DNA from: Bradyrhizobium macuxiense
Lineage (GTDB): Bacteria > Pseudomonadota > Alphaproteobacteria > Rhizobiales > Xanthobacteraceae
Direction: 5' to 3'
Length of the DNA: 64,000 nucleotides
Assembly: GCF_007993935.1 (NCBI RefSeq)
Contig: NZ_VITY01000003.1
Span: forward strand, 558,001-622,000
The position numbers and the translations under genes are program-made. Under the pieces are notes generated by a model, which did no database searches, was not told the DNA's origin, and worked only from the letters and a program-made list of their open reading frames with translations. This document shows, piece by piece, positions 63,171-64,000 of the stretch (position 1 is the first letter of the stretch; each line of letters starts with the position of its first letter).

Positions 63171-64000
63171 ATGGCTCATGTCGAGATGACGCCGGCCGTG
63201 GCCGGCGAGGCGGCGTCACAACCCCCTCGCCGTCGCTCCGTTCTCGGTTCCATCGAGGCGGCGCTCGGATGGCTGGTCGAGATCCCGGCGGCGATCCTGG
63301 TCGTCGCCGAGGTCCTGATCCTGTTCGCCGGCGTGGTGTCGCGCTACGTGCTGCACGCGCCGCTGATCTGGTCCGACGAGCTGGCGTCGATCCTGTTCCT
63401 GTGGCTCGCCATGCTCGGATCGGCGGTGGCGTTCCGCCGTGGCGAGCACATGCGGATGACGGCGCTGGTCGCAAGCGCTGGGCCGCGGCTGTGGGCCTAT
63501 CTCGACGTGGTCGCGACCTGTGCCGCGCTGGCGTTCCTGATCCTCATCCTGCGGCCGGCCTATGAATACGCCTACGAGGAAAGCTTCATCACGACGCCGG
63601 CGCTGCAGATCTCCAACACCTGGCGCGCGGCCGCATTGCCGGTCGGCACCTGCCTGATGGCGCTGTTCGCGCTGCTGCGGCTGGCGCGGGTCGGCGACAT
63701 CAAGACCTGCCTGCTGGCGGCGCTGACCGTGGTCGCGTTGATCGGCGTGTTCTGGCTGGCGCAGCCGCTGCTGCGGCCGCTCGGCAACCTCAATCTGATC
63801 ATCTTCTTCGTCGGCGTGGTCGGCTTCTGCGTGTTCGCGGGCGTTCCGATCGGCTTTGCCTTCGGCATGGCGATCTTCGGCTATCTGGCGCTGACCACGC
63901 GCACACCGCTGATGGTGCTGGTCGGCCGGATGGACGAGGGCATGAGCCACCTGATCCTGCTGTCGGTGCCGCTGTTTGTCTTCCTCGGCCTGCTGATCGA
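63171..64000 (+). CDS. TRAP transporter fused permease DctQ-DctM (partial)
   Basis: The reading frame is open from ATG 63171 to the window's right edge (276 codons seen). The first 165 residues form a DctQ-type small subunit with four helices (AILVVAEVLILFAGVVSRYVL; DELASILFLWLAML). The helix continues without a stop into a DctM-type large subunit (LNLIIFFVGVVGFCVFAGVPIGFAFGMAIFGYLAL), so the two subunits are one polypeptide. It moves the ligand of the upstream binding protein using a sodium or proton gradient. The end is not in the window. Confidence 0.88.
   Translation, partial: MAHVEMTPAVAGEAASQPPRRRSVLGSIEAALGWLVEIPAAILVVAEVLILFAGVVSRYVLHAPLIWSDELASILFLWLAMLGSAVAFRRGEHMRMTALVASAGPRLWAYLDVVATCAALAFLILILRPAYEYAYEESFITTPALQISNTWRAAALPVGTCLMALFALLRLARVGDIKTCLLAALTVVALIGVFWLAQPLLRPLGNLNLIIFFVGVVGFCVFAGVPIGFAFGMAIFGYLALTTRTPLMVLVGRMDEGMSHLILLSVPLFVFLGLLI

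Noticed and set aside
1..64000. CRISPR array or rRNA genes
   Set aside because: No regularly spaced direct repeats and no rRNA-like conserved blocks were seen anywhere in the window.

Overview
The window is high-GC chromosomal DNA of an alphaproteobacterium in the Nitrobacteraceae, most likely Bradyrhizobium or a close relative such as Rhodopseudomonas or Afipia. The grounds are gene content and order: dusB-ntrB-ntrC-ntrY-ntrX-hfq-hflX, a fused ispDF, the series isoaspartyl-methyltransferase-like/tolC/popZ/valS, aapJQMP, a BA14K protein, and several families of short palindromic repeats. Assignments come from reading translated motifs; no database search was run.

Layout. 0.1-5.3 kb: Tad/Flp pilus genes, with a TadD-like lipoprotein on + facing a leftward cpaB-cpaC-cpaD-cpaE operon. 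5.6-12.7 kb: cystathionine beta-lyase, a general amino-acid ABC importer (aapJQMP) and cysteine synthase. 13.2-22.5 kb: a tripartite RND efflux operon with a NodT-type outer-membrane factor, a membrane-fusion protein and two tandem RND pumps. 22.5-26.7 kb: a DTW-domain tRNA-modifying enzyme, tRNA-Cys, a TetR regulator divergent from a small DUF1772 membrane protein, tRNA-Asn and an isoaspartyl-methyltransferase-like protein. 26.9-35.4 kb: tolC, popZ, valS, a 3-methyladenine glycosylase, lipA, a P-loop kinase-like protein and a RatA/Coq10 START protein. 35.5-37.8 kb: a BA14K protein, CinA/PncC and IspDF. 38.0-49.4 kb: dusB, the two nitrogen-related two-component pairs ntrBC and ntrYX, hfq, hflX and mgtE. 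49.6-54.2 kb: mazG, queC, a cobalt-type nitrile hydratase operon (alpha, beta, accessory) and an enoyl-CoA hydratase.

54.4-59.6 kb is the accessory part. A compact four-gene operon encodes a phosphopantetheinyl transferase, a thioesterase with an N-terminal TubC-type docking domain and a Cys in place of the nucleophilic Ser, a free-standing adenylation-carrier didomain whose specificity residues read almost exactly as the asparagine code, and an acyl-CoA-dehydrogenase-like flavoenzyme. Together they look like a minimal nonribosomal pathway that activates one amino acid, tethers it, oxidises it and releases it. I do not recognise a known product; this is the best candidate for an undescribed system here.

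59.7-61.8 kb is a complete IS1595-family element: 34-bp imperfect terminal inverted repeats, a perfect 8-bp target duplication (TATTTATA), an ISXO2-type transposase and two passenger genes, one of them a HEPN-like protein with an R-X4-H motif. The window ends in a TRAP transporter operon: a periplasmic binding protein, then a fused DctQ-DctM permease cut by the right edge.
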